Origin: JBHJGM01 sp050331815
Lineage (GTDB): Bacteria > Verrucomicrobiota > Verrucomicrobiia > Opitutales > JBHJGM01
Direction: 5' to 3'
Assembly: GCA_050331815.1 (NCBI GenBank)
Contig: JBHJGM010000022.1
Span: 15,759 to 79,758 of the forward strand
Length of the DNA: 64,000 nt
The notes beneath the pieces were generated by a model. That model was not told the DNA's origin. It was given only the letters and a program-made list of their open reading frames with translations, and ran no database searches. Below, one piece after another: positions 50,895 through 60,131 of this stretch; within the stretch, counting starts at the first letter, position 1, and each line of letters starts with the position of its first letter. The position numbers and the translations under genes were made by a program.

Positions 50895-51683
50895 ATGAAC
50901 ACGTCCAAACCCATCTCCGTCCAGCTCTACACCGTCCGTGAACAGGTCAAAGAACTGGGTTTTCAAAAAATTCTCGAGAAGGTGGCCAGCTATGGCTACG
51001 CGGGTGTTGAGTTTGCGGGCTACGGCGGGCACACCGCCGAGGAGGTCGCGGGCTTCCTTAAGGACTTCGGGCTGAAGGCATCCTCGACACACGGCAAGCT
51101 GCCGACCAAGGAGCACCTGCAGCCGGCCCTGGACGACGCCGCTCGCTTTGGTTACACGACGCACATCACCGGTTTTGGCCGCGAGCACTTTTCAGATGCC
51201 GAAAAAATGCAGGAGCCGATCGGTTGGCTCAAGGAAGCCGTGGCGGCGACCGAGGGTACGCCATTGCAGGTGGGCATGCACAACCACGAGTTCGAATTCG
51301 ATAAGCTGATCGACGGCAAGTTGCCGCACGAACTTGTGCGTGATGCGGTGCCGGGCCTTTACTTCCAACTGGATACCTACTGGGTAGAAACTGGCATGAG
51401 AATTTTGGGCGAAGGCTCGGGCTACAGCCTGCCAGGCCTGCTTGAAGCGTACGGCGAGCGCGTGAAGAACCCGCACATCAAAGATGGTCCCGCGGTGCGC
51501 GGTGAGCCGATGGTTGCCGTGGGCAAAGGCTCGATGGATTGGAAAGGCGTGTTTGCCGCGATGCCGGAAACAGTTGACTGGCTCGTTGTCGAACTCGACC
51601 ACTGTGCCACCGACATGCTCGAAGCCGTGGAGGAATCCTACAAGTTTCTGACTGGCGAAGGCTACGCAACCGGCACGAAGTAG
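50895..51683 (+). CDS. sugar phosphate isomerase/epimerase
   Basis: 262 residues. Xylose-isomerase-like TIM barrel: SVQLYTVREQVKELGF, YGYAGVEFAGYGG, VGMHNHEFEF, YFQLDTYWVETG, PHIKDG and LVVELDHCATDML contain the metal-binding His/Glu/Asp positions. Often encoded near Gfo/Idh oxidoreductases for inositol or keto-sugar use. Ends at a shared bidirectional terminator. Confidence 0.88.
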   Translation: MNTSKPISVQLYTVREQVKELGFQKILEKVASYGYAGVEFAGYGGHTAEEVAGFLKDFGLKASSTHGKLPTKEHLQPALDDAARFGYTTHITGFGREHFSDAEKMQEPIGWLKEAVAATEGTPLQVGMHNHEFEFDKLIDGKLPHELVRDAVPGLYFQLDTYWVETGMRILGEGSGYSLPGLLEAYGERVKNPHIKDGPAVRGEPMVAVGKGSMDWKGVFAAMPETVDWLVVELDHCATDMLEAVEESYKFLTGEGYATGTK

Positions 51684-51723
51684 CCTCCATTAGCGGCCTC
51701 TGAGATAGTTCGCAGCAAGCGGT

Positions 51724-51759
51724 AAAAAAAACGCCCTCGCATGTGCGAGAGCGTTTTTA
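51724..51759. terminator. bidirectional terminator between convergent genes
   Basis: A-run, CGC, mismatch, CTCGCA-TG-TGCGAG, mismatch, GCG, T-run: a long stem with poly-A on one side and poly-T on the other, so it can serve both the epimerase gene (+) and the PEP-CTERM gene (-). Confidence 0.85.
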
Positions 51760-51789
51760 CGAATGAGAACTATTCAGCTGAAACGAATT

Positions 51790-52500
51790 TTACTTGGCGC
51801 GTGACCGTCGACGAAGTCCGGCCAGCCCGACCACGAAGACGCCGATAATCAAAGCGTAAGTCGATGGTTCCGGGATAGCGCTCACGGAGCCGCCGACGTT
51901 GAAGCTGTTGATGTCGAAAATGCCATTGCCGCCGCCGGCGTAGATGCGGAATTCGACCGGACCGGTCAAGCCGTCATAGGTCAGCGGGTCATTCGGCATG
52001 ATGAAGCTGCCGGGCGTGTTGTCGCCTGGCCCCCAACCGGTCTGGCTCTCCAAAGCATTTGCTACGCCAAGGCCTTCCACGCTCGTGGAGATCGCCCAGT
52101 CAGGCGCACCTGCGCCACCGGGACGACCCATCTCATAAGAGACTTCCGCGCCGGCAAGGTTGAGTTGGAAGCCGGTGTCAGCCTGGATGGTGAAGGAATA
52201 GTAAGACGCATCGTCCGGTCCGCCCGTCGACACGAAGTCGACGCGATAACCGTCACCTGGAGCGGCAGGCGAAACAGAACCGCCGACATGCGTGAAGGCC
52301 GTTGTTTGCAGGAGATTGGCATCAATCGTTCCGACTGGAACCGCGCCGTTGCTAGGGATGGTGTCGGTGAAGAAGCCAGTTGTTAAGACTTCGTCGGAGG
52401 CGTCTACGTCGAAGGTCGTGAAGTCAAACGAGACGACCTGTGCTTGGACAAAAGACGCGCAGGCGCCCAATGTCAGTAAGGCAGTAGCTAGTTGTTTCAT
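51790..52500 (-). CDS. PEP-CTERM sorting-domain secreted protein
   Basis: 236 residues. Signal peptide MKQLATALLTLGACASFVQA. The C-terminus has the sorting signal IPEPSTYALIIGVFVVGLAG followed by LRRRSRAK: PEP motif, membrane helix, basic tail. Such proteins are processed by an exosortase (EpsH/XrtA) and often attach to matrix polysaccharide. The central region is beta-rich with no recognised enzyme motif. No exosortase gene is in the window. Divergent from the LacI regulator, with a 109-base gap containing a TATATA box and an operator. Confidence 0.9.
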   Translation of the reverse strand: MKQLATALLTLGACASFVQAQVVSFDFTTFDVDASDEVLTTGFFTDTIPSNGAVPVGTIDANLLQTTAFTHVGGSVSPAAPGDGYRVDFVSTGGPDDASYYSFTIQADTGFQLNLAGAEVSYEMGRPGGAGAPDWAISTSVEGLGVANALESQTGWGPGDNTPGSFIMPNDPLTYDGLTGPVEFRIYAGGGNGIFDINSFNVGGSVSAIPEPSTYALIIGVFVVGLAGLRRRSRAK

Positions 52501-52577
52501 GGGATGTGTTAAGGGTGTGATTGCGGATGTTGTCTATATAGTGTGCAAGTTGACTTATCTGGGCAACCGAGCGCTTG

Positions 52578-52591
52578 TTAAGCACGCTTAA
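52578..52591. promoter_or_regulatory. LacI-type operator palindrome
   Basis: TTAAGC-AC-GCTTAA is a perfect palindrome of 6-base arms around 2 bases, 18 bases upstream of the LacI-family start. Its size and symmetry fit LacI/GalR operators. It could mediate autoregulation or control of the PEP-CTERM gene on the other strand. Confidence 0.6.
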
Positions 52592-52609
52592 TCATGCTTT
52601 TCTACCTGA

Positions 52610-53677
52610 ATGGCCCGTGTGAATCATCGTCTCATCGCTGAAGCCGCTGGAGTCTCACGCGGGACCGTCTCGCTGGCGCTCAGGGACGATTCGCGCATCT
52701 CCGAGGCCACGCGCACGAAGGTTAAGGAAGCCGCTGCCAGGCTGGGCTATCGCCGCAACGCCTATGTGGCCGCGCTGATGTCTGATATTGCCCAGGGGCG
52801 TGGTTCCAATCGCACGGGCACGCTTGCGATGCTCTGTCTTGCACATGAACCCAGCCAACACACGCGCAATCTCAAAGCGCACGCCCTGCAGATTGAAGGC
52901 GCGCGCCAGGAGGCCGAACGCCTGGGTTTTCGCCTAGAAGCGTTCGCGCCTTTTCTGGAGCACATGAGTTTGCACGGTCTGCGCAAGGTGCTCAGGACGC
53001 GGAGCATCCAGGGTTTGTTTGTGGTGCCTCCGCCGTATCAGGCTCACCTGGAGCCTTCGTTTTTCGAGGGACTGGCCTGTGCCACGATTGGCTATGCGTT
53101 CGAAAGTCCGCGTATTCACCGCGTGGTGCCTCTTTATCAAGCCGGTCTGCGCCTGGCCATGCGTGAGATTTGGGAGCGTGGCTATCGTCGCCCGGGCATG
53201 CTGGTGCGTGCCTGGACTTTGGATCGCGTGCAAGACACCTGGGTCTCCGGCTTCCTGCTCGAGCGGGAGTATGGGCCCTGGGCCAAAAAACCCCCCTGGC
53301 TGAATCTGCCCGGGGACGCTCGATCCAGCCGCTGGGGTCAGATCCTACCGTGGGTCGAGAAGATGGGTCTGGACTGCCTGTTGGTGGATGATTGGAACGG
53401 CGAGCTGACGCATTATCTGCAGGAACAGGGTATGCGCATTCCAGGCACTATCGGTTATGTTGACCTTACGCGTAACATTCCCAACCCAAAATTGGCTGGC
53501 CTGGATCAAGGCCACGGCGACTTGGGACGTTGGGCAATCCGCTCAATCAGCTCGCAGATTCAGCGCAACGAGCATGGCCTGCCTGAGCAAGCCTTAGACA
53601 TAGGTTTATCTTGCCGCTGGCATCCAGGCCCTAGCTTGCCTGCGAGAGTAATACAGGAAGCTGTCGCTAAAGCCTAA
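52610..53677 (+). CDS. LacI family transcriptional regulator
   Basis: 355 residues. N-terminal LacI helix-turn-helix RLIAEAAGVSRGTVSLALRD with hinge helix ISEATRTKVKEAAARLGYRR. The periplasmic-binding-like domain follows: GTLAMLCLAHEP, QGLFVVPPPY, ERGYRRPGMLV, and later DCLLVDDWNGEL. It is divergent from the PEP-CTERM gene and has an operator in its leader. The 243 bases after it (53678-53920) contain no gene or structure that I can recognise. Confidence 0.9.
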   Translation: MARVNHRLIAEAAGVSRGTVSLALRDDSRISEATRTKVKEAAARLGYRRNAYVAALMSDIAQGRGSNRTGTLAMLCLAHEPSQHTRNLKAHALQIEGARQEAERLGFRLEAFAPFLEHMSLHGLRKVLRTRSIQGLFVVPPPYQAHLEPSFFEGLACATIGYAFESPRIHRVVPLYQAGLRLAMREIWERGYRRPGMLVRAWTLDRVQDTWVSGFLLEREYGPWAKKPPWLNLPGDARSSRWGQILPWVEKMGLDCLLVDDWNGELTHYLQEQGMRIPGTIGYVDLTRNIPNPKLAGLDQGHGDLGRWAIRSISSQIQRNEHGLPEQALDIGLSCRWHPGPSLPARVIQEAVAKA

Positions 53678-53920
53678 CTATATTAGATAAGGCATAGCTG
53701 CTGCCGTGGCCGTAAACTCGGCGCGAGCTAGGCAGTCGCTGAAATCAAAGAATTGGCCCAGGTAAGATGGCACGCCCGCATACTGAAGGGGCACATTACT
53801 GTTGCGAACCACAAGCCCTGCTACAACAACCTGGGCTAAGCTACAACAAAGGCCTCCACGCGCATTCGAAGCTCGACCGGTGAGGACAAGGCGCTTCGGG
53901 ATCGCAACCTGAATCGCCGT

Positions 53921-54400
53921 CTATACTCTGTAAGTGGCTACAGACATCTGTTTCCCAGCTGCTTTTTCGCGCTGACGGTCGATTAAAGCTTCTTCGAGCA
54001 GGCTGGCCCATGTGCGCAGGTATATAGCCACATCTTCGCGACGGTTGCGGCGCAACCAACGGAAACCGCCAGGCAAGCCAGCCAACACTGATTTGTCAGA
54101 GAGGTACTCCAGGTGGTGAATGTCACGGATTTCGAGGCCGGCCTTGAGCATCTGGTCGATAACGGAGTCGACCGGCAGGCCGCTGTGCGGACAATAGTCG
54201 TTGGCAAGCTCGCTCCACTCGTCGAGGCGCTCGGTCGCAGCCTGACGGTTGATCTGTTCGGCAGAAAGACCCGTGAGCGACTGGGCCAAGTGGCCGCAAT
54301 TACAGCGCCCGGCGTGTGCCCACTCGTAATGGGCGCCCTTTTCGAGACGGGCGGCAGTTTCTCGAAGCAGTTCAATCAACGTGTTATTCGCGCGTGCCAT
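53921..54400 (-). CDS. conserved protein of unknown function with CNCGH motif
   Basis: 159 residues. It matches a small soluble family I recognise from Bacteroidota and relatives that has no assigned role. Landmarks: WAHAGRCNCGHLAQ (C33, C35, H37), DEWSELANDYCPHSGLPVD (C70, H72), HHLEYLSD and DVAIYLRTWASLLEE. The conserved Cys/His may bind a metal. It is divergent from the PfkB kinase gene. No function is claimed. Confidence 0.75.
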   Translation of the reverse strand: MARANNTLIELLRETAARLEKGAHYEWAHAGRCNCGHLAQSLTGLSAEQINRQAATERLDEWSELANDYCPHSGLPVDSVIDQMLKAGLEIRDIHHLEYLSDKSVLAGLPGGFRWLRRNRREDVAIYLRTWASLLEEALIDRQREKAAGKQMSVATYRV

Positions 54401-54564
54401 AATAATGTGGCAAGCTAAGAAAGGCGGGCATTGGGTGCAACCATAGCGCAGACTTTTTGGCCGGGCGATTTGCCTGAGCGCGCTTTCGTACTTGTTCCAG
54501 GCGCACGCGGACGCGTAGGTAAGTGGTTTCGTATCTCAAACAACATGCAAAGTTCTTTATCCAC

Positions 54565-55662
54565 ATGGCGCTGAAACTCCGCTCCCCCGACGCCTGCCTT
54601 TTTGACTGTATTTCCCTGGGTGAAATCATGCTGCGGCTGGACCCTGGTGATGGCCGGGTGCGTACGGCCCGGCACTTTCAGGCCTGGGAGGGCGGTGGCG
54701 AATACAACGTGACCCGCGGGCTGCGTCGGTGCTTCGGTCTGCGCACTGCGGTGGTGACCGCCTTTGCCGAGAATGAGGTGGGACGCCTGATTGAGGACTT
54801 CATTCTGCAGGGTGGGGTGGATACGCGATTCATCCAGTGGATGCCCTACGATGGGGTTGGGCGCACGGTGCGTAACGGGCTGAACTTTACCGAGCGCGGG
54901 TTCGGTGTGCGGGGCGCGGTGGGCGTGCCCGATCGTGGCAATGCGGCTGCCAGTCAACTCAAGCCCGGCGACATCGACTGGGACCACATTTTCGGCGAGT
55001 TGGGCGCGCGCTGGTTTCATACCGGTGGCATTTACGCGGCCCTCAGCGAGTCCTCGGCCGCGGTTACCGAGGAAGCCGTCCAGGCGGCCAATCGCCACGG
55101 CACAATTGTCTCCTACGATTTGAACTACCGGCCCTCGCTCTGGAAGGCGATCGGCGGCCACGCAAAGGCGCGCGAGGTCAACCGTCGCATCGCGCAGTAC
55201 GTGGATGTGATGATCGGCAACGAAGAGGATTTTACCGCCTGCCTCGGCTTTGAGGTGGAGGGTGTCGACGAAAATCTGGCGAACATTCAGGTGGCGGCGT
55301 TCAAGCAGATGATTGAATCGGCCGTGCAGGCGTTTCCGAATTTCAAGGCGACGGCCACCACGTTGCGCGCGGTGAAAACAGCCACGGTCAATGACTGGGG
55401 CGCGGTTTGCTGGCACGATGGGCAGTTCCACGAAGCGATCCACCGGCCCGAGTTGGAGATTTTCGACCGCGTGGGTGGCGGCGACAGCTTTGCCAGCGGG
55501 CTGATTTACGGCTTCCTGGCACACAATGACGCCGCCAGGGCAGTCGATTACGGTGCCGCGCACGGTGCTCTGGCCATGACCACTCCCGGCGACACATCGA
55601 TGGCGACCCTTGCCGAAGTCGAAAGCCTCATGAAGGGCGGCAGCGCGCGGGTGAAACGTTAG
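54565..55662 (+). CDS. PfkB family sugar kinase (2-keto-3-deoxygluconate kinase-like)
   Basis: 365 residues from ATG 54565. Ribokinase fold: FDCISLGEIMLRLDPGDGR opens the protein, GGGEYNVTRGLRRCFG binds sugar, YDLNYRPSLWKAIGG is typical of KDG kinases, and VGGGDSFASGLIYGFL is the catalytic anion-hole motif with its Asp. The long GGxEYN form matches KDG kinase-like proteins. It suggests uronate or ketodeoxy sugar use, but aldolase partners are not in the window. Confidence 0.88.
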   Translation: MALKLRSPDACLFDCISLGEIMLRLDPGDGRVRTARHFQAWEGGGEYNVTRGLRRCFGLRTAVVTAFAENEVGRLIEDFILQGGVDTRFIQWMPYDGVGRTVRNGLNFTERGFGVRGAVGVPDRGNAAASQLKPGDIDWDHIFGELGARWFHTGGIYAALSESSAAVTEEAVQAANRHGTIVSYDLNYRPSLWKAIGGHAKAREVNRRIAQYVDVMIGNEEDFTACLGFEVEGVDENLANIQVAAFKQMIESAVQAFPNFKATATTLRAVKTATVNDWGAVCWHDGQFHEAIHRPELEIFDRVGGGDSFASGLIYGFLAHNDAARAVDYGAAHGALAMTTPGDTSMATLAEVESLMKGGSARVKR

Positions 55663-55716
55663 GGGCGTAGCGTTGGCTTGCGTTGGTGTACGACGCTGTC
55701 AGGATTAGTAAATAAT

Positions 55717-56745
55717 ATGAGCCAACCGCCAGAGGTACCGCCTGCAGCTGATTCGCCCGCATCGCCTGAGCCCAAAACGCGATACCGGCTTCCGGGCTGG
55801 GCCTGGTTGCTGATGCTGGCGGCGGGTACGCTACCCACCTTGTGGATCCTGGGCGTGTCCAATCTCAGCAGCTACGGCGTCGGTACCGTCATCGGAAAGG
55901 GCGTCGGCGCGATGATCCTCGGTTGGGTTTTCGGGTGCATTCTTTTTTACCTGTCGAAGCGCTCCCTAATGGTTGGCCGCATCGCGGCTGTCGTAGGCGC
56001 GGTCGTTGTGGGTGCTGCGTCCGTGCCGGCGCTTTTGGAACAGCGCGAGGCTCGAATCAAAAATGAGTCTGAGGAAGAGGCATTGCAGGATCTGCGCGAC
56101 GATTATGAAAAGCTTCTGGAATCAGAGGACGCAGACCCGGAGGCAGTCATCGAAGCGGGCGTGGAGATGCGACAGAAAGCCACCGAGCGTCTGCAACAGG
56201 CAGCGGATGACGCGTCGGACCCGGATTTACAAAAACTAATGAGTGCGCTGACTGCGGACATCGAGGCTATGTCTCGCAGTGCCAATCAAATTGCCGAGGC
56301 TCAACTCGCCTTCTCCAACAGTGAGTTTCCCATGCGGATGGGTTCTGACAAGTCTGAGGCATTGCGTGCGGAGTACGCTATCCTGCAGACGGCCATTGAC
56401 CGCATGCAGGCACATCGTGCGCTGCTACTGGGTGCCGATGAGCGCATCGAGGCAAAGGTGAAAGCGGTTCCAGATGTACCCGCGAGCAGCAAGCGCGATT
56501 TCTTGGCGGGTTTCCTTAACAGTTATAATCGCAATCTGAAAGGGAATGTTGAAGCGCTGGATGTCAGCATTTCCTACCTGCGCCACTACGAAGAGGTACT
56601 GGATTTTCTTGAGGCGAACCTGAGCGAATGGACTCACGTCGAGGACGTTGGCCCAGTCTTTGACACCACTGCGCTGACAGACCAGTATAGCGAACTCTGG
56701 AACGCCTTTTTGGACAAAGAAGCCGAGATTAACGCAGCTTACTGA
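55717..56745 (+). CDS. membrane protein with three N-terminal helices and a long helical domain, unknown
   Basis: 342 residues. After a Pro-rich start (PPEVPPAADSPASPEPKT) come three hydrophobic helices: WAWLLMLAAGTLPTLWILGV, GAMILGWVFGCILFYL and AAVVGAVVVGAASVPALL. The remaining ~230 residues are mostly alpha-helical and charged with coiled-coil character, probably on one side of the membrane. No family recognised. It is 54 bases after the kinase gene and converges with the Gfo/Idh gene after 12 bases. Confidence 0.6.
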   Translation: MSQPPEVPPAADSPASPEPKTRYRLPGWAWLLMLAAGTLPTLWILGVSNLSSYGVGTVIGKGVGAMILGWVFGCILFYLSKRSLMVGRIAAVVGAVVVGAASVPALLEQREARIKNESEEEALQDLRDDYEKLLESEDADPEAVIEAGVEMRQKATERLQQAADDASDPDLQKLMSALTADIEAMSRSANQIAEAQLAFSNSEFPMRMGSDKSEALRAEYAILQTAIDRMQAHRALLLGADERIEAKVKAVPDVPASSKRDFLAGFLNSYNRNLKGNVEALDVSISYLRHYEEVLDFLEANLSEWTHVEDVGPVFDTTALTDQYSELWNAFLDKEAEINAAY

Positions 56746-56757
56746 ACGAGCGCTTGT

Positions 56758-57912
56758 TCAGAACGACTTGGCGAAGTCATCGGAGCCGGCATCAGTTGAG
56801 GTGGTTGGCTCCTTTTGAAAGGCGGAGTTGGCGATGAGCTGTTTTAAGTGCGCCTCATAAGCAGCGGCGTTCAGTGGCAGCTCGATGGTTTCGCCTCGGG
56901 CCGAGGAGTAGAGCATCGCGTTGGCCAGTTCGACGGAATGGATGCCCTCGGCAGCCGGGGCGAGCAGCTCCGCGCCCTCGGAGATGGCCGCCACAAAGTT
57001 TTGCATGATGCCCACGTGCTGCGCGGCCTGCCCGTCGATCTGGATTTTTTCGACGGTGGTTTCTGGCTTCTCGAAGGCTTTCTCGGAAACCGCGCAGTGC
57101 TGGCTGGTAGGCACCCGGTTGCGCGTGAAGATGAAGTCCTTGCCCTCGATGACGATCTTGCCGTTCTCGGCGGCGATCTCGAGGCGGTTGGTGCCGGGGG
57201 CTTCGCCGGTGGTGGTGATGAAGACCCCCGTGCAGCCGTCGTCATACTCGAGGTAGGCGGTGACGTCATCCTCGACTTCGATGTTGTGGTACTTCCCGTA
57301 GTGGCAAAAGGCGCGCACCCTTTGTGGCATGCCGAAGAGCCACTGGAAAAGATCCAGTTGGTGGGGACACTGGTTGAGCAGTACGCCCCCGCCTTCGCCC
57401 TGCCAGGTGGCGCGCCAGCCCCCGGAAGCGTAGTAAGCTGCCGTCCGAAACCAGTCGGTAATGGTCCACTGGATGCGGTTGATCCGGCCCAACTGACCGC
57501 CGCCGATCATTTCTCGCAGCTTGCCGTAGCGCGGGTCGGTGCGCTGATTGAACATGGCCGCGAACACCTGCTGCTTGTTGGTGTGGGCGGCGATGAGGCG
57601 CTCGCAATCGGCCTTGTGCACCGAGATGGGTTTTTCCACCAGCACATGGCAGCCGGCCTCCAGGGCGGCGATGCCCAGCGCGGTGTGATCAAAGTGCGGC
57701 GTGGCAATGAGGATCGCGTCGGCGACCCTGGCCTGGAGCAGGGCCTCGGGGCTATTAAAGGCTGGGACCTCGGGTAAGCGCTTGTGCCTTTCGGGATCGT
57801 AGTCGCAGACGGCAACCAGTTCAGCCCCGGGGACTTTGTTGGCCAGCAGCGATTTGGCGTGGGAGGTGCCCATGTTGCCAATACCTATAATGGCGAAGCG
57901 AACGTTACTCAT
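56758..57912 (-). CDS. Gfo/Idh/MocA family oxidoreductase
   Basis: 384 residues. NAD(P)-binding FAIIGIGNMGTSHAKSLLA; catalytic EKP motif in HVLVEKPISVHK; GGGVLLNQCPHQLDLFQWLF with the conserved His; HNIEVEDDVTAYLEY. Family members oxidise or reduce sugars and cyclitols. Encoded downstream of the CapD-like gene on the same strand (131-base gap), so it may work on a nucleotide-linked or free sugar. Substrate unknown. Confidence 0.9.
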   Translation of the reverse strand: MSNVRFAIIGIGNMGTSHAKSLLANKVPGAELVAVCDYDPERHKRLPEVPAFNSPEALLQARVADAILIATPHFDHTALGIAALEAGCHVLVEKPISVHKADCERLIAAHTNKQQVFAAMFNQRTDPRYGKLREMIGGGQLGRINRIQWTITDWFRTAAYYASGGWRATWQGEGGGVLLNQCPHQLDLFQWLFGMPQRVRAFCHYGKYHNIEVEDDVTAYLEYDDGCTGVFITTTGEAPGTNRLEIAAENGKIVIEGKDFIFTRNRVPTSQHCAVSEKAFEKPETTVEKIQIDGQAAQHVGIMQNFVAAISEGAELLAPAAEGIHSVELANAMLYSSARGETIELPLNAAAYEAHLKQLIANSAFQKEPTTSTDAGSDDFAKSF

Positions 57913-58043
57913 GGTTTTTCAAGCGCAGGCGGTGGGTTTGCTCGGAGATCGAGTTGGCGGGGAGGGAATCGCCAGGACTGCTCACATCCTCGGCAGGTGT
58001 CTTGGTGGAAGCCAGATTTTTCCGCCGCCTGGCCAGGTAGTCG

Positions 58044-59930
58044 CTAATCCATGTAAGGCGTGTACTCGGGGACGAACTCGCGCAGCATTTGCTTGATCTT
58101 ATTGCGTTCGAGGCGGTTAACATCGTCGGTCACGCTGGTGAGGAAATCGTAAACTTGGTCGATTTTGGCGTTCAACTCAGGGCGCATGCGCATGCAGTAG
58201 ACCTGCGGATGCCTTGTCTTTTCGGAATCCTCGTCCTGGTGCTGCAGTTCCTCAAAGAGCTTTTCGCCGGGGCGCAGGCCGATGAACTTCACCTCAATAT
58301 CGGTGTCGGGCTGCAGCCCATGTAGTTCGATCATCAGATGGGCAATTTCGACAATCTTGATCGGCTTGCCCATATCGAGGATGAAAATCTCCCCGCCCGC
58401 GCCCATGGTGGAGCTTTGCAAGACAAGCCCGACAGCCTCATGGATGGTCATGAAGTAGCGCGTCATCTCCGGGTGGGTGACCGTGATCGGGCCCCCGTGT
58501 TCGATCTGGCGCTTGAAAATAGGGATCACTGAACCCGATGAGCCCAGGACGTTACCGAAGCGCACCGCCATGAAGCGGGTGGTGTTGCCCTCGAGTTTCT
58601 GGACCTGCTGGATCGCGATTTCGGCCAGGCGCTTGGAGGTGCCCATCACGCTGGTGGGCCGAATAGCCTTGTCCGTTGAAATGAGGGTGAAGCTCTCAAC
58701 GTTGTACCGGCTGGCCAGGCGGGCGAGGTTGGCCGTGGCGAGCGAGTTGTTATTGAGGGCCTCGCTGGGCTGGCTCTCCATCAGCGGCACATGCTTGTGG
58801 GCGGCGGCGTGGTAGATGATGTCGGGCCGGAAGTGGTCAAAAATGTACTCCATGCGCTCGTGGTCCCCGATGTCGGCCACCAGCGAGAGCAGGCTGACAC
58901 CGTGTCCGTCGGTTTCGAGTTCGTGGCTGATCGCAAAGAGCTGCACCTCACTCTGGTCGATCAGAATCAGGCGCGACGGACCATGCGCGGCGATCTGCCG
59001 GCAGAGTTCCGAACCGACGCTCCCTCCGGCTCCGGTCACCATCACGGTCTTGGCATGAATCAACTCGTGGATGGCCAGTTCGTCGCTCTCGAGCACGTCA
59101 CGTCCGAGCAGGTCGTCGACCTTGACCGGACGCAGCTGGTAGGGGCGGATCTGGCCGTTGAGCATCTCTTGCGGCGAGGGCACGATCTGCAGGTCGAAGC
59201 CGAGCTCGAGGCTTTGGGAGACCAGAAAGCGAATCAACATCTGCGGGGCGGCCGGCATGGCTAGCACCACCAGGTCGATGTCGTAGCGCACAATCTGCGT
59301 CTTGAGGCTGCGGATGTCGCCCACCACACGCAGCCCGTGGATGTTGTGGCCGATCTTGCTGGGGTCATCGTCGAGAAAAATGAGCGGGCGCTTGCCGTAG
59401 CCACGCTTCAGTTGCAAGTCCCGCGCGAGTGCCGACCCGACAAAGCCCGCGCCGATGATCGCCACATTGCTGACCGAGGAACTTCCCGTTTCGCTGATGC
59501 CTAGGGCATCGCCTCGGATGGTCTGAACCAGCCCGCGAAACGTCCCGATCAGCATGACCGAGAGCATGAAGTCGATCAGGATGATCCCGCGCGAGGGGAC
59601 CTCGTTGTCCTGAGCGGCGTCCTCGTTGCCTTCAAAAACCTGCCACAGGTAAAAGAGAAAGGCGGCATGCACCCCTAACGCGCCGGCCAGCCGGTAAAAG
59701 TCCTGGGTGCGCAGGCGGATGAAAAGCGCATCGAACTGCCCGAAGGAATACAGGATGACCATCTTCAGCGGCAGCATCCACAGCAGCACCTCGACGAATT
59801 CGGCGAAGAAACCGCGCGTCAGGTTGAAGTCATAGCGCAGCAGGTACGCCAGATAAAGACTCAGCGCGCACAAGAGGCAGATGATGAGAACGTAGAGCAG
59901 GCGCTCGCGGGCTACTTGCTGGCTGACCAT
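58044..59930 (-). CDS. membrane-bound nucleotide-sugar epimerase/dehydratase (CapD/PglF/WbpM family)
   Basis: 628 residues from ATG 59930 (MVSQQVARERLLYVL); a longer frame to 59975 lacks conservation. Four N-terminal membrane helices, then a CoA-binding-like domain (VAIIGAGFVGSALARDLQLK), then the SDR domain: VMVTGAGGSVGSELCRQIA, HAAAHKHVPLMES, LISTDKAIRPTSVMGTSKRL (catalytic MxxxK variant of this family). Likely a UDP-sugar 4,6-dehydratase supplying a deoxy-amino sugar for surface glycan. It is divergent from the WecA-like transferase, with which it probably cooperates. Confidence 0.92.
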   Translation of the reverse strand: MVSQQVARERLLYVLIICLLCALSLYLAYLLRYDFNLTRGFFAEFVEVLLWMLPLKMVILYSFGQFDALFIRLRTQDFYRLAGALGVHAAFLFYLWQVFEGNEDAAQDNEVPSRGIILIDFMLSVMLIGTFRGLVQTIRGDALGISETGSSSVSNVAIIGAGFVGSALARDLQLKRGYGKRPLIFLDDDPSKIGHNIHGLRVVGDIRSLKTQIVRYDIDLVVLAMPAAPQMLIRFLVSQSLELGFDLQIVPSPQEMLNGQIRPYQLRPVKVDDLLGRDVLESDELAIHELIHAKTVMVTGAGGSVGSELCRQIAAHGPSRLILIDQSEVQLFAISHELETDGHGVSLLSLVADIGDHERMEYIFDHFRPDIIYHAAAHKHVPLMESQPSEALNNNSLATANLARLASRYNVESFTLISTDKAIRPTSVMGTSKRLAEIAIQQVQKLEGNTTRFMAVRFGNVLGSSGSVIPIFKRQIEHGGPITVTHPEMTRYFMTIHEAVGLVLQSSTMGAGGEIFILDMGKPIKIVEIAHLMIELHGLQPDTDIEVKFIGLRPGEKLFEELQHQDEDSEKTRHPQVYCMRMRPELNAKIDQVYDFLTSVTDDVNRLERNKIKQMLREFVPEYTPYMD

Positions 59931-60131
59931 GGCAGTCCCATTAAGCGGACAAAAGGGCGTTTCAGGAAAGCCCACCTTCCTGCAAGAAAGGGCCTGGGGT
60001 CACAAGGATTAAATCTGGCCGCTTCTGTCACGTTTTTTTGACACAGGTGAACGCGATTGACCTGCAAGCCCCCCGGGCCTAAACCGCGAGGGCTTTGCTT
60101 AATGGCTCGCTGGCCGATGCCACTTCCTGGG

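Noticed and set aside
53678..53920. tRNA or small RNA in the gap after the LacI gene
   Set aside because: No cloverleaf, terminator or conserved stem could be found.
60027..60045. TGTCA-N8-TGACA inverted repeat upstream of the WecA-like gene as an operator
   Set aside because: Arms are short and the spacer is a T-run, so chance occurrence is likely.
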